Positions 1-12,450 of a stretch of 64,000 nt of DNA are shown piece by piece. The notes under the pieces were generated by a model. It saw only the letters and a program-made list of their open reading frames with translations. It did no database searches and was not told where the DNA came from. How positions within the stretch are numbered: the stretch's first letter is position 1; each line of letters begins with the position of its first letter. The position numbers and the translations under genes were made by a program. The stretch is from Coriaria nepalensis (Eukaryota; Streptophyta; Magnoliopsida; Cucurbitales; Coriariaceae). The stretch spans positions 5,747,501 to 5,811,500 of the forward strand of contig CP114488.1 in NCBI GenBank assembly GCA_027186245.1, read 5' to 3'.

Positions 1-690
1 CTTCCTTGCTTCGACCGTAGTATTTTCTTTTTAATTAACATGATTCCCATATGAAAACTTTTAAGAACATAAACGGTGTCTTCAATTTTCAAAAAATAAA
101 TTGTTGATTCATTTTCGTTTTAATCAAAACTTTCTAAGCTCACATGATAATGTATGCCATCACATTTAGTGACACGTACGTTCAACTAAATAGTGTCGGT
201 AAAAAAAAAAAGAATTTTGCAGTACGGCTTTTCACTACAACGACAAGGGTTATTGTCACAGGGGCTTATGGGCCCTTTAAACAATTGCAACCACCTTAAA
301 GGCATATGATCATATTTGATGGAATTGAAAATTATGAAATACCTTGTCAGTGGCTTTTATGTAAGTAAATGGAAGTTTTTATCATTATTTAGGGTTTGGT
401 GAGGAGCAGCAACTTTCCCGCAGCTAAAGAAGAGAGAAGGACGAGTCACGGACAACACATGTGACCAGAAAGGGAGAAAAAAGAGATTCACGTCCACTGC
501 ACATGACCAACGTCTGTGTTGTCACTAAAACTACGTCGTGATGATAAAAAATTATTACAAAAAATAATTAGAAAACATCACATATACGCCGAGTCAGATT
601 ATAGGTTAAAGGTAAAAAAAATATATAAGGTAAGCTACCAACTGCTCGTGTACTCCTGGAATAAAAAAACCCAAAACTCTCGAGTTTAAA
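1..690. other. Intergenic, nothing recognised
   Basis: AT-rich sequence with no ORF of useful length on either strand and no protein resemblance that I recognise. It could hold the promoter of the gene relic that follows, but no convincing TATA box placement can be argued. Confidence 0.5.
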
Positions 691-699
691 ATTTTCTCC

Positions 700-2271
700 C
701 ATTCTCTCTATTTGGCATCATAAGAGGTTGCACCACCGGTCACTACTGAAGCCATCTCTGACGCCATCCTGCCAATGAAGTGATCACTATTAAAGCATTG
801 CGCTGTGAACCCCAATTCTCTTGGACCAAGCTATTCCAAAGTAATAGGTATGTGTTCTAACTATTTTAAATGTAGATTGAAGTAGTTTGCTTCTTTTATA
901 AGATAATTTATGTTATTTCAAACTCTAATATGTGTCTTGTTGTCAGAAGCTTGTTCTAAAGTGGGTGGTGCACCTGTTTTCTCACTTTCGTTTTCTGTTT
1001 GTTCTGTCTCTGTTTTCCTATTATGTGAAGAAATACCAAATTTTTTTGCTTGACAAAATGGGTTATTGTAATTTGTTTGTCTTATGATACTGTGGGTTTT
1101 TCTATTTTCCTACCTTATTCTGATCTTTACTTAAGTGAAAACAGGGATATATTTAGAGTTGTTGATTGTTTTGAGTGAAAATTTATGATTTTATATGCAT
1201 GCATTTATGTTGACAAACTACTTTCATTATTTGTTATGTATAGAATTATTGAAATTTATGCATATTGTATGAGATGTGCTGGTTGCACTGATAGATTGAA
1301 TATCATTAACTTATGCATTTCATGACAGTTGTATTTGATTCGGGTTTGCAATAGGATATGCATAATGAGTTTGTTTAAATTGTAATGCTTAGATTTTAGA
1401 ACTTTATTTTACATGTGTGATTGATTTGTTTGGTTGAAGGATTTATGACTCCCCGAGGATGTCCCATCAAGGTCGAGGGTGAAGGACAGAAGGGTGTAAA
1501 AGTTGTTCAAAATCATAACAAGAAAGGGCATAAGGTTGTTTCAAAGTCATCTACGACGAGTCGAGATCTTCACCTGATAGCCGCAATGACGAACTTGTTG
1601 TGACTAGTATATGTTGGTAAACTTTTCAGTCATATTTAATGAGCTTCACATTATTTTTTATTTGTTTAGCTAACATATATGCTTCATTCAAATTTTATCA
1701 GAATACACAAGGACTTTGCGTAGCAGGAAGGAGAGGGTAGGATCGGTTGGTGGTCCTTTCAGTCAAAAAGTTTCAAGTCCAACATTAAGGGGAAGAAAAC
1801 CGGTGAAATAAGTGACGAAGAGGAAGCTAGCAATTGAGGAGCTTTGGTGTGATGAGTCATTAGAAACCATGAATGCATATCGTGATGTCCCTTAAAACCA
1901 AGCAAATGAAACCCAATGGGTAAGTCATTTAGGTTACTAATATTCAATCAGTTTGTTTGGTTGCCATGCAGGAAAGTCCATTTTGCTTAGCAAAATATCT
2001 TGATATGGCTTTGCAAGCATGTGGTAGAAGCGGGAAACTACTAGGCTCGCAATTTGACGATGCTATTGAGGGCGTAGCTATTGAGGACGCTGCTACAAAG
2101 TTCTCGGCAGTGTTAGAAGGTTTTTTGAAAAGGACTAAAGGACAAGACAAAAGCGTGGATATGAAGAAGACGCTTTCGACCATTACTATTGTTCCTATTA
2201 TTCCGGCACAAGAAAAATCCAATACGGGTTGTGTTTGTAAGAACATTGTATATATAATAAACAGAATATAG
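700..2271 (+). pseudogene. Decayed multi-exon gene relic, family unknown
   Basis: I do not recognise this gene. A pyrimidine-rich leader (about 660-850) ends at a donor-like site (GTATGTG at 848); an acceptor-like TTGAAG lies before 1440, and an ATG follows at 1445 opening a basic, Lys/Gly-rich reading frame that stops at 1603. Switching frame near 1550 gives a Ser/Asp-rich stretch (DESRSSPDSRNDELV) instead of the stop, suggesting a frameshift. Further protein-like patches follow: RTLRSRKERVGSVGGPFS at about 1708-1760, KRKLAIEELWCDESL at about 1815-1860, then an open frame from 1972 to 2271 beginning ESPFCLAKYLDMALQ. A GTAAGT donor at 1920 and a GCAG acceptor at 1968-1971 join the last two patches in the same phase, although the intron would be only 52 bases. 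In-frame stops (about 1798 and 1892) argue for a pseudogene. It could be a host gene relic or a gene fragment carried by a transposon. Confidence 0.35.
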
Positions 2272-2530
2272 TAAACAGTAATTACGAAAATAGTGATGCT
2301 ATAAAATAGAATAGTATGTAAAACAAAATTTGTAAGAAATAGAATGGAATAGTAAAATGGAACAGAACAAAATCTGTAAAAAAAATAGAATAAAATATAA
2401 TCTGTGAAAATAGAATAGAACAGTAAAACAGAATAGAATAAAATAGAATCTGGAAAAAATAAACAGAATAGTAAAGTAAACATAATAGAATATGAAAAAC
2501 ATAATAGAAACAGGAAGAACATAATAGCAA
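2250..2530. repeat. A-rich interspersed repeat, copy 1
   Basis: On the plus strand this is a run of degenerate units around AATAGAATCTGTAAAA, repeated more than ten times with insertions such as AACAGAATAGTAAA. Related sequence occurs at 12541-12760 and 13635-13840. The minus strand reads as Phe/Ile/Leu-rich ORFs, which are a compositional artefact. Confidence 0.6.
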
Positions 2531-2560
2531 CAGAGAATAAAATCGAGGCCTGTTATGCAA

Positions 2561-4560
2561 CAGTTTCCTTAAAACAGATTCGCCCCCTCACGTCGGTGTA
2601 GAAGGTTGAACGACGTCTGTCACTCAAGATACAACGGAGACAAATAGTAGCGGCACACCACCGAATTATTCCCTGTGAACTCAAACAGTAGTTCGAACTC
2701 TACCACACTAGAAACTTAGAACTCTAGAGAGAGGAAGGAAATTAGAGGGATGAGAAAATTCATTTCTGATTGTGTGTTTTCAAATTGGAAAAAGATGTTA
2801 ATTTATAAGTTCATGAGGGGAATGAGAATTAATTTGAGTTTAATTCAGGTTTAAATATGATGAAATTTAATTTCATCTTTTCATCTTCAACTTTTCATCT
2901 TCAAACCTTTCATCTTCAAACCTTTCATCTTCTGCAGAAGAAAAAAAAAATATCCGGGAGAAAAACAAAAAGAGGCCCAAGGCAAACCGGGTCATTTTCG
3001 GGTTGACATTCGGCATGCCCAAGTGCAGGCGCACATGAGCCAAGCCCGATCCAATTCGGATTTGCACCCCCCTACAGGAGTGCGTAAGAGAGAGCATTCT
3101 AGCTTATATTTTATTTTAACCATTAACAAATGTGCAATTCTATATAAATACTCTCTCACTTGTTCTCTTTTCCAATATGGGATATGGGATAAAATTTTCT
3201 CCTTCATTTTTCCTCCTTCATTTTTCCTTCTTCAAATCATTCTAATGGTTGCACTTTGAGATTCAATTTCTCATTCACCCATTAATTATTTTGAGCGTAC
3301 CATATACCGATTCCAAGCTCTCACGGAGGAGAATCCGAATCAGCTTTGACCTTTCGTTTACACGAAGTGGGCTCCACTCAAAATCAAGCATAAACATAGC
3401 ATGTTGATATGCTAATTTTCCAATAATCCCCCACATGAATGAAATTGACAGATTAGCTAAAATAGACATTTTTCGACATTAAAATGTTTTTGACCTGGAG
3501 ATAGAGTTCGACGGTTTGAAACCTGCATAGGATAGGTAAGTATCAACCTTTGAACCTTCCCTTGTAAAAATACATTTATTTTAGTAGCTGATCAGTAGAC
3601 AAAATATCTTTGAACTGTTCTACCGTTCATGTAAACAATAATATACTTCACACAGGAATCTTACCTGACACACTTGAGTTCTCATTGTTATCTTCATTTT
3701 GGCCTTGAACATCTGCCTGGTTCTACAAGAGTTGATGAGAATTATGCCCAAGTTAATTCCCTTAGAAGCGGCCCCACTTTTCTCTCACATAGGTGATTCT
3801 TAATCAAGAGTAACCTCTTTTACACTACTCAAATTTTTGACGCCTAAGAATCATTAGAAGCATAACTTATCCTTTCTCTTACGGGCATTACTGTTTTATC
3901 ATGGGAATGGATAGGAGGATACCCCCCCCCCCCCCCACAGTGATATAATTAAGTCTTATACAACTAAGTTGTCCTTTTGAACCTAGATTTTGGGATCTCT
4001 AGTCAACTAGGTTGGGTTTCCATTGTATTGACTTACTCTTTCATAGGCTTTAGTCTCATTCCCCTTGATGATTTTTCAACTAACTCCCTATTTAACCCTT
4101 TGGTTAGCGGATCCGTAATGTTATCCATGGATAATTATAATTGAGAGTAGTTTACTAAAACCTTTCCAGATAGCCTTCTTGAAGTTTTAATATTTATCTT
4201 CTAACAAGAAAATTTTGGACTATAAGATTTTATGTCCTAGCACTCTTATTTATTTTCTTGTTCTTGAATATGATAAACGCTAGAATTCGATTATACTTTG
4301 TTCATTTTGAACATTCTCATAAATATATATTCAGGGAGAACATATCTCTTCTTATAGATTACCAAGAAGTTTAACATTCATTTTAAATAATGACCTTGTT
4401 TATTTTCTCATGTAAAAGTTTAGTATATGATCCATGTTAATTATTCTACGCATAGAATCCTAATTAACATATTCTAATCTAGCATGCTATAGATTATAAA
4501 GACACAAGCAACTAATAAAATAGCTAGCTTTATTTTATTAATTTCTCAAAGGATCATTAC
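2561..4560 (-). repeat. LTR-retrotransposon non-coding sequence, probable LTR or 3' region
   Basis: No coding sequence is visible. The region lies downstream, on the minus strand, of the gag fragment at 4619-5065. It contains a TATA-like box on the plus strand (TATATAAATA at about 3141), a short tandem repeat of CATCTTCAAACCTTT at about 2876-2930, and a run of 15 C at 3922-3936. The exact LTR ends could not be fixed. Confidence 0.4.
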
Positions 4561-4618
4561 ATTTCATTTAGCTTATAAGCTCATCCAACAAACTTTTCCC
4601 ACTTTTAAACAAAATAAA

Positions 4619-5065
4619 CTAAGCAGAGAGATCAAGATCTGAGACATCTTGAGCAATATCTTCCACCATATTGGATTCTTGGCTTGATTTCTTCTTTGGG
4701 AGCCTACAATCCGAAGCTTTGTGACCCATCATGTCACAGTTGAAGCATTTCCCATGAAACTTAGTTTGCTTCTTTGAGACTCCTCCTTTGGGTCCCAACT
4801 TAAACCATTTGTTGGTTCTTTTGGAATCCTGACCATATTCCACAACATTAGCCTTTGCCTCATGGTGAATAATCTCTTTCTTATCAAAATTTCTATTATC
4901 TTCTTCAATTCGAAGTCAAACAATCAAATTTTTTGATATTCATCTCCTTTCGGTTATCCTTAAGGTAGTTTTTGAAATCCTTCCATCCGGGTGGAAGCTT
5001 CTCAATAATAGCATCTACTTGGAAGGTTTCACTTAAAGTCATCCCCTCGGCATGAATCTCATGTA
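4619..5065 (-). pseudogene. Copia gag fragment with intact zinc knuckle
   Basis: Gag packages the retroelement RNA into particles. The minus strand reads a Copia gag core ([20 protein letters not shown], then [15 protein letters not shown]), has a frameshift at about 4930, and continues through a basic linker to a CCHC zinc knuckle, CFNCDMMGHKASDC, at about 4720-4761 with all four metal ligands present. It stops at 4619 after an acidic tail ending DLDLSA. No protease or polymerase follows. The fragment is joined upstream to RNase H of another element at about 5066, so it has no start of its own. Confidence 0.8.
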
Positions 5066-6560
5066 ACACAAAATTGTTTGGAACTCTTCCAATTAACCGC
5101 TCCACTATTAAGTGTGAAAACAAAACTCAAAATTGATTTGCTATCATCCACGTCTGAATGAAAACTAGAGTTTGCAAAACCCTCAATTTTCAAGACAGAT
5201 CCCCATAAACAAAAAATATCTCTTTAGTCTTTCTCAAGTATTTAAGAATGTTATTGACAATAATAATCCAAAGCTTTTGTCCCGAATTGACTTGAGACAT
5301 ACTCGTAGCACTTAGAACATAGGCAACATCAGACCTCATGCATAACATAGCATACATGATGGATCCTATTACTGAGGCATAAGGTACTCCATTCATCTCA
5401 TCCCTCTCTGATTGTGTCTTAGGAGACATATTCTTGAAGAGATAAACTCCATGACTCATTGGCAGAAGTCTTCTCTTAGAATCTTCCATGCTAAACCGTT
5501 TTAGCACTTTGTCTATGTACATTAACTGGTTCAAGCCAAGAAGCCTCTTAGATCTATCTCAATAGATCTACATTCCTAGAATGTAAGGTTGCTTCTCCAA
5601 ATCTTCATGGAGAAATTCTTTGATATTCATAACTTGATAGATTGTAGCATTCCTATATCTTTTCCATCTATGTATAAAATGACTAAAGCAATAGATGTCC
5701 CATTAGCTTTCTTGTAAGCACATGGATCATCTTCATTTTTAATGAACTCAAAAGATTTGATTGTCTAATCGAAACGAATGTTCTAACTCTTAGATACTTG
5801 TTTTAGTCCATATATAGATCTTTGCAGCTTACACAACTCTTGTGTGTTTTTGTTGTTTGTGAAGCCTTTGAGTTGTATCATATACACTTCCTTTTCGAGA
5901 TATTCATTTAGGAAAGCAGTCTTCACATCCATTTTCTAAATAACCATGGTATGTTGCAATGGCAAGCAATATCTGAATGGATTTGGTCATTGCAATGAGA
6001 GAGAAGGTTTCTTCATTAGTCAATCCCTTATCTTTTTGTATACCCTTTTCCAACTAATCTAGCCTTGTATGTTTTGAATTTTCCATCTGCCCCAATTTTT
6101 CTTTTGAAAACCCATTTACATCCTATGGGAACTATTCTTTCAGGTGCATCTACTAAGTTCCAAACTTGGTTAGCATATATTGAATCAATCTCATATTTCA
6201 TGGCTTTTAGCCATCTCTTACAATCTAAGCCATTAATTGCCTCAAAATAAGTTGTAGGATCATCATCTTGATCAGTCCATGGCTATGACTTTCTACTAGA
6301 AATCTGTAATGCTTTAGCCCACTATACTCTCTACTAGATTTACTAATTTGCTATGTACTTTAAGATTTCACAGTATCCTCTTCAGGAGGTATCTCAGTCG
6401 AAAGTTGTGAGGTGACAAGATTTTCAGCCTGGCTATTATTTTATGAGTTTTGAACTTCATCAAGTTTAATCTTACTCCCACTATTCCTTTCATAAGAGAA
6501 ATTCATTCAATAAGAAGATATCATGTTTGGCGACGAACACTTGTCATTAGTGAGATGATA
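5066..6560 (-). pseudogene. Copia reverse transcriptase / RNase H relic
   Basis: The minus strand encodes the C-terminal reverse transcriptase and start of RNase H of a Ty1/Copia polyprotein. Clear stretches are YIDKVLKRFSMEDSKRRLLP and PYASVIGSIMYAMLCMRSDV (5190-5534), then GFANSSFHSDVDDSK and [12 protein letters not shown] (5075-5190). Upstream pieces up to about 6560 hold the N-terminal half in several frames. Numerous stops and frameshifts make it non-functional. At about 5066 the RNase H reading stops in mid-domain and gag of another element begins. Confidence 0.75.
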
Positions 6561-7060
6561 GAATTAGTCTCCCAAATTTTCCTTTGGATACTCTATAAAA
6601 TAACACTTTTCAGACCTATCCTCCAACTTTTTTGTTTCTTACTTCTTAACATAGGCACGACAGCCCAATACATGAATATAATTATGACTCACCCTTCTAC
6701 TTTTCCATATCTCATATGGTGTTAAAGGAACATAATTTGAAGGAATCTTGTTTATAATATATGCAGAGGTTTCTAAGGTAAATCCCCAGGAGGTATATCG
6801 GTATAACTTATCATGGCTCATGCTATCTCCAAAAGAGGTCGGTTTCTCCTTTCTGACACACCATTTAATTTTGGCATTTTCATAGAAGTCCATTGTGAGA
6901 CTATACTGTTCTCTTTCCGAAAATCAAGAAACTCAAAGCTAAAGTATTCACCACCTCGATTTGATTGAAATATCTAAATACTTTTGCCTAGTTTTTTTTT
7001 TAAACTCCATTCTTATAATCCTTGAATTTATTAAATAATTCGGATTTTTTCTTCATAAGG
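6561..7060 (-). pseudogene. Copia integrase relic
   Basis: Integrase inserts the cDNA copy into the genome. The minus strand at 6639-6893 reads ETSAYIINKIPSNYVPLTPY followed by EIWKSRR and GCRAYVKK, the conserved C-terminal part of the Copia integrase core. The same stretch recurs on the plus strand at 21284-21500 in another copy. Stops and an A/T-rich insertion break the rest. Order on the minus strand (gag, protease, integrase, reverse transcriptase) is the Copia order. Confidence 0.75.
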
Positions 7061-7610
7061 TAGATTCATATGTCGGCATTGATTCTGAATCAAATGGATC
7101 TAAATATCCATCTTTATACAACTTTTGAATTTTTGTTTTATTGGCATGACCTAAACGACAATGTCATAGGTATATTTGATTAAAATCAAACTTTCTTTTC
7201 TTAACTTGTTCAATATTGAGGCGGTTATACTATTTATATTCAAGACAAAAATACCATTATTAAAGAAATCACCTCCATAAAGTAATTTATCCAAATGGAA
7301 ACTCCAAATATTGTCCTTGATAGAAAAGGTAAAACCTTCTTCATTAAGTATAGAAATAGAAAAAATATTTTTTATCTTAGTTAGTCTATAATAATAGTCT
7401 TGCAAATTTAAAATTAGGCCCGAGAGCAAAGATAAACTATAAATTCCTACAACCAAAGCATCAACTCTTGCTATATTCCCAACTCGTAGGTTGACTTCTC
7501 CTTTCATCAAGATTTAGCGACTTTTTAGCTTTTGCACATTATTACAAATATGAAAACCACATTTGGTATCCAATACCCAAGTAGTATAATTTTTGTGAGA
7601 AAGGTTAACC
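7061..7610 (-). pseudogene. Copia protease and pre-integrase relic
   Basis: The minus strand reads WVLDTKCGFHIC at about 7560-7600, the aspartic protease active-site region, where the usual DTG has become DTK. It continues into the pre-integrase domain at 7151-7510 (ARVDALVVGIYSLSLLSGLI) and then, in another frame, HCRLGHANKTKIQKLYKDGY at about 7085-7150, which carries the conserved CRLGH motif of Copia elements. The lost catalytic glycine and the frame change make it inactive. Confidence 0.75.
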
Positions 7611-8420
7611 TCAATCATGAACATATATGAAGTAGCATCACCATAGTTTTTTAGAGTTGCAAGAAAAACCTTGCAATTTTGCTTCCAATGTCAAGATTCT
7701 TCACAGTGGAAACACTTTCCATCTTTGTTTTTCCGTGTCTTTCCATCATCCTTTGTTGCTTTGAGAACCATTTTGTTGCCTTTGCCTTCTTATCAGAAGA
7801 TGTTCCCATAAGCAAGACATGCTTATCTTTCTTGATGGATTTTTCGACTATCTATAGCATCCTACGTAAATTATGTAGCTCGACTTCAAGCTTATTTATA
7901 TGAAAGTTGGGCATAAACGGAGCAAATGAATCAAGAAGTGATTGAAACACTAAGTTGTTGATCAACTTAGAGTCCATTGCTAGGCCTAGACCTTCTAGCC
8001 TTTTAATGTAAGTAATTTTATCTTCAGCACATGGTCACTAATAGAGTTGCCCTTGGTCATACTCAGACGAAATTATGCTTTAAATATCTAGTAGCTTTCG
8101 TTGTGACTATCTTCACCATAAACAACTTTAAATTTATCAATAATCTCAATAACATAAAATTTCTCATAGTGTTTTTGAAGCTCATTATTTATTGATGCAA
8201 TCATAATACATTGAACCTCGTTATCTTGGTCTAGCCACTTATTTCATGCAGTCATTATTTCTGCATCTGATCCCTTAGGTGAAATATGCATGACCGACTA
8301 ATTCAGAAAGTCATCCAATGTTAATATCTAAGACAATTCTCAGATTTCCAAACCATTCACTAAAGTTGATACCAACCAACCTATTTTTCTCAAGTATCAA
8401 TTTCAGCTTATTAGATATTA
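7611..8420 (-). pseudogene. Copia gag relic
   Basis: The minus strand opens near 8420 with EKNRLVGINFSEWFGNLRIV, the typical N-terminal block of this Copia gag type, and continues with LINNLVFQSLLDSFAPFMPN at about 7920-7990. A zinc knuckle, CFHCEESxHWKQNC, lies at about 7680-7725, with one codon between the ligands now a stop. Many stops interrupt the rest. Confidence 0.75.
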
Positions 8421-9988
8421 AAAACTAATAAATACATAAAAATAAAACACATCATAAGCAAATATGCACATAATATTAGCTACCAAAAATTTTAAAAAAT
8501 ATAAAATTTTTTATATCTCTCACTATTTTATTACGAAATTATATTCACATTTTTAATATAAAACGAGAAAAATAATTTTCTTAGTGGAAAAAGGATCCAA
8601 CCATTGAGTGTTATAATCTCACATATCTGTAGCCAATCATAATAAATACGAAAGGTAGCAAACTCTTTGCAATTACATCTCATGCAATTTCTTTATCTTA
8701 TCTCTAAGAAAACATAATCTCACATGTATGTAGCCAATTATGTTATCTTAGTTGAGCTTAATTTCAATATTCTTGTGAAACATAAAGTATTAAACTAGCT
8801 CATGCATGTGTCTATATCCACGTCTAGGATGATAACATTACTCAGTTACGCATCTAATGCAAAAATAATGAACATACTTACATCAACTTATATTTAATGC
8901 ATATATCATATATATTATAACATTTGAAAGGTAAGCTATGAAACAGTTTTCTGACCAATTACAGCTTAATATAATCATATGAAGGATTTGAATTCAATCT
9001 CATCACAAAGTATTATACTTATATATCATTCATTATCTCATAATCTTTAAATTTGATGTGACAACGTATTTAACCAAGCATATATATATATATCATGATA
9101 TGTGTACATTGAACAACCTAAAGCACACACATCTAATGCATGAACATGTTAAAAAAACTAATCATTCATATGTTATTATTGTTTAATTTTTTATGCATGA
9201 CATGCTATGTTCATGGAAATCAAAACAAGTCTTTTTAGATTTAATCTATTTTTGTTAAGACAATTTAGTACATTTTAATTATTTCAAAAACAAGCAAATA
9301 ATTAAAATAATCATCCTTAAATCTTTAAGGATGCTTGCAAAATATGTTAACTTTTCATATTTCGAAAGTTTTCTAATCGGGTCGTTTTCAAAACAAAAAA
9401 TATTGTTTTAGAAAATTGCCTATTTTAGATCAACTTTTTGAATTAGGAAACATCAAAAATAAAATCCCAATCATGTTAAGTTCACCATAAATAATTTAAG
9501 GCAACATAATTAATTTTATATTTGATATAATAGTAAAACACATATAAACAATTTATATTATTTTACTTACTAAATATTTATCAAATACTTAATCCAACGA
9601 TTAATTATATGATCAAAATCACATTTTAATTAATTAAATCAAGGATTAGATTTTGTTTGAATTTAGGAAAGCATCCCAAAATGACCTAATTGACATACAA
9701 TTTTATGGTTTTTCGTGACAAAAAGTTTGTTGCCCCCCACAGGTTAAGACAACATCCCAGCGCATCAGCACCCTCATGCAGCCTGGGCTGCCGCCCAACA
9801 ACAGTGTGTGCCGTGTGACTGCCTAGTAGTGGCAGCGGCTGTCCCAAACAACACCCCCATTCTTGCATGTTTCCGTAAAATTCCCGATTAATATTTTGTT
9901 AAAAAATTTATGACAAAAAAGAACATCCAAGAATAAGATCAAATCATTAAATTAAAACTAATAACTCATACTTTTCCGATATGACCTA
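8421..9988 (-). mobile_element. Copia 5' leader (PBS to gag), non-coding
   Basis: This lies between the primer-binding site at 9989-10001 and gag. It holds one copy (about 8571-8720) of a roughly 150-bp block also found at 36156, 37655, 51463 and 54099, recognisable by GTAGCCAATCATAATAAA. It also contains a GC-rich island at 9728-9870 in otherwise very AT-rich DNA. No protein is encoded. Confidence 0.6.
9728..9870. other. GC-rich island in Copia leader
   Basis: About 140 bases rich in GCC/GCAGC motifs within AT-rich leader sequence, 120-260 bases from the primer-binding site. Similar islands occupy the leaders of three other elements here (33240-33620, 55557-55690, 57450-57590). A 60-codon minus-strand ORF crosses it, with no recognisable domain. 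Confidence 0.6.
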
Positions 9989-10001
9989 GGCTCTAATACT
10001 A
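9989..10001 (-). other. Primer-binding site (initiator tRNA-Met), decayed
   Basis: The minus strand reads TAGTATTAGAGCC, 11 of 13 matches to the standard plant primer-binding site TGGTATCAGAGCC; both differences are transitions of the kind left by cytosine deamination. It sits directly beside the LTR start at 10003. Confidence 0.7.
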
Positions 10002-10002
10002 T

Positions 10003-11945
10003 TGTTAAAAATTTATGCATATAAAGCAGCAAAAGAAATAATTTAAAATTTTTGGATCTTACCCTAATCATAACATAATTCCATAAGAAAACTACTATAA
10101 ATTATAAACCTTCTTGCAATCTGATTGTAAGGAAGATTCGAGACGCCCACGTATTCATCCTTTAATCGTAATGCACAGGATCCATTCGCTCAATTAATAT
10201 TCTATCTTGAAATTCAACTCATGAATCAAAATGATCAGGGAAAGGGATGAGAAAAATCATCTCTTTTCTCTCTCTCAATTTTTGCAAAGAGGAGGAGAAT
10301 ATCTCATTTGATTTTTGGCCATCCTAGTGGTCTATTTATAATGTTCCACTAAGCCTAAGGTTTTCTAATTATATTAGGTTTCCTTTAATCTATTAAGAAA
10401 ACAATGGGTCAAGCCCGTATACTATGGTCGGCCATACCATGGGTCATAAACCATGGATATTAATCAACCATTTGATTAATTTAACCAATGAAAATCCAGT
10501 TGATAATTAGGTTCATTACCCCTTTAATGTTCAATTATTAATATGAATTTTAAAGAACCTTTTATAATTAAATAAAAGTGCCTTTGTAATTTATTAATTT
10601 CTAATAAAATTAATGTCACATTTAGTTATGTTAGCAGAACTATATGATATTAGATTTAAAAAATTAATAATTATCATTTTACCCTTGTAGTCAAACTATA
10701 AGTTAAATTATCATTTCACTATTAAAATGGAAATGGTCCATTTTTCCCTTTTCTCCCATGAATCTTAAAGTGAGTTACATTCAAATTTTATAAGTGTGAC
10801 CAATTAGGTTCTATATCACATCGGTAACAGAATTTCATAATATTTTATAATTTTATTTAATTTATAATTAAATTCTTTTAATAAATACATTTGAAATTAA
10901 ATAGTTAACTTAATTATCTAGTGACTAAAATAACTTAAACCTTCAAGTCAAGATTTGACTTCTAGTAAAGTTTCAAGACCACCTGAGAGATAAGAAATAC
11001 CCATCTTCCAAAAGAACTTCTTGTGAATATAGTATATTTATAATAAACAACCTCATTCTTTCCAATATCTCGATTCGTCATAGAACATGGTTTAACTATT
11101 AAACCTTAATAGACAAATCATTGAACCATTATATATTTAGTTAATATTGATAATCGATTTATTGAAACTTCTTTCATACCATGCTACTTTGCAAATATTC
11201 TTTGTTAAATATAGAATATAATTCATAGAACTTATTTCTAAATACGGAAGTGATTGATTCTATCTTGATCACTCACAACCTTCATGTACAAGTCGTATAC
11301 CTAACATTTCACCATGTTTTCACCCTTGGCTAGGGCTTTATTGGAATTATGTCAAAGCATATGACTCAGCACATAAGATACCGTCATGATCTCAAGTTTA
11401 AAGATCATATATAATGTAGTCACTAGATAATTCTCATTGACAATTAATATTTTCACCATTGAAAATTATTTAAGTATCAAGTTCAGTACTCTTAGTCTCT
11501 ACTAAGCACCCACATAATCATCATGACGTTCCATTAACATTAATGGCCATGAGATCGGCCATCTTAACTCTTTAGGTGATGAACTATGTAATTATCTATG
11601 ACATATCCAATCTTTAGGTGAACTATCCAATCTTGATGATTCTATGACAACAAACAATTTATGTCTTAAGCTTTAAGCTACTTGAGTCTCAATCATCATG
11701 ATCTCTATCATAGCTTTAAGTGCATAACTTAAAACACTAAATTTTATCATGATATACATTTATAGAATATAAGATATTAATGCTAATAAAATTAATAAAT
11801 ATGATAAATAATAACCGACTTTCATAATGATAATTAATAACAATATTTATTATCTTGTTAATATTTACATAAAGATAGTATCACATAAAATTATTTTTCT
11901 TATTGGGTCAAAACTCGATTAACTTGATGGACACATACTTTCAAA
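10003..11945 (-). repeat. Copia 5' LTR
   Basis: Begins TGTTAAAA one base from the primer-binding site. A TATA-like box on the minus strand (TATAAATAG, about 10331-10340) fits an LTR promoter. The right end is placed by comparison with related LTRs (22555-24293 on the plus strand; 49035-50440 on the minus strand), which share blocks such as that at 11630-11730. The right boundary is approximate. Confidence 0.6.
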
Positions 11946-11989
11946 ACCCTCATTTACAATCAGTATAAAAATCGAGGTTATCTAATGTT

Positions 11990-12450
11990 ACGTGCAGTGC
12001 ACTTAGTCATCCACTAAGCACCTATGTGCTTATCCTAATATTTTACCAATATCAATGTTTATGAGATCAACCAATTTTAATAATTAAGAAGATAACGCAT
12101 GTAACGGTCTTACTGAATATCAATGCCATGTTTTAATAATTCTATGACCATGAACTATTAAGATTTTTAAGTTTTAAGCAAATTGAATATCAACCAGCAT
12201 AATCACCACCATAGTTCAAGTATATAAAGTAAAGTTATAGGACTTTATCATAATTTATCAATTAAGTGACGTATAATATTATTTTCCAATATATGTAATA
12301 AACATGATAGATAATAAATAGGTTTATTAGTGAATATATTAAATATATAAATCTATTACTCGTATTTTATTTCAAAATAATTATATTTCTAAAGTCTATA
12401 TGCCTCATTAGGTATATAATCTAGTGGGTGTATATAACTTTCATTATGTT
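11990..12450 (-). repeat. Second, diverged copy of the Copia LTR end
   Basis: This stretch aligns by eye in direct orientation with 11510-11945: both run from a GCACC(C/T)A block, through paired 'tctatgac...caatt...aagctt/gttt taagc' segments, to a similar end at about 11930 and 12430. It is probably a separate, older LTR fragment beside the 5' LTR. Confidence 0.5.

Noticed and set aside
1944..2560. Overlapping Phe/Ile-rich minus-strand ORFs
   Set aside because: They are the complement of an A-rich tandem repeat, not a gene.
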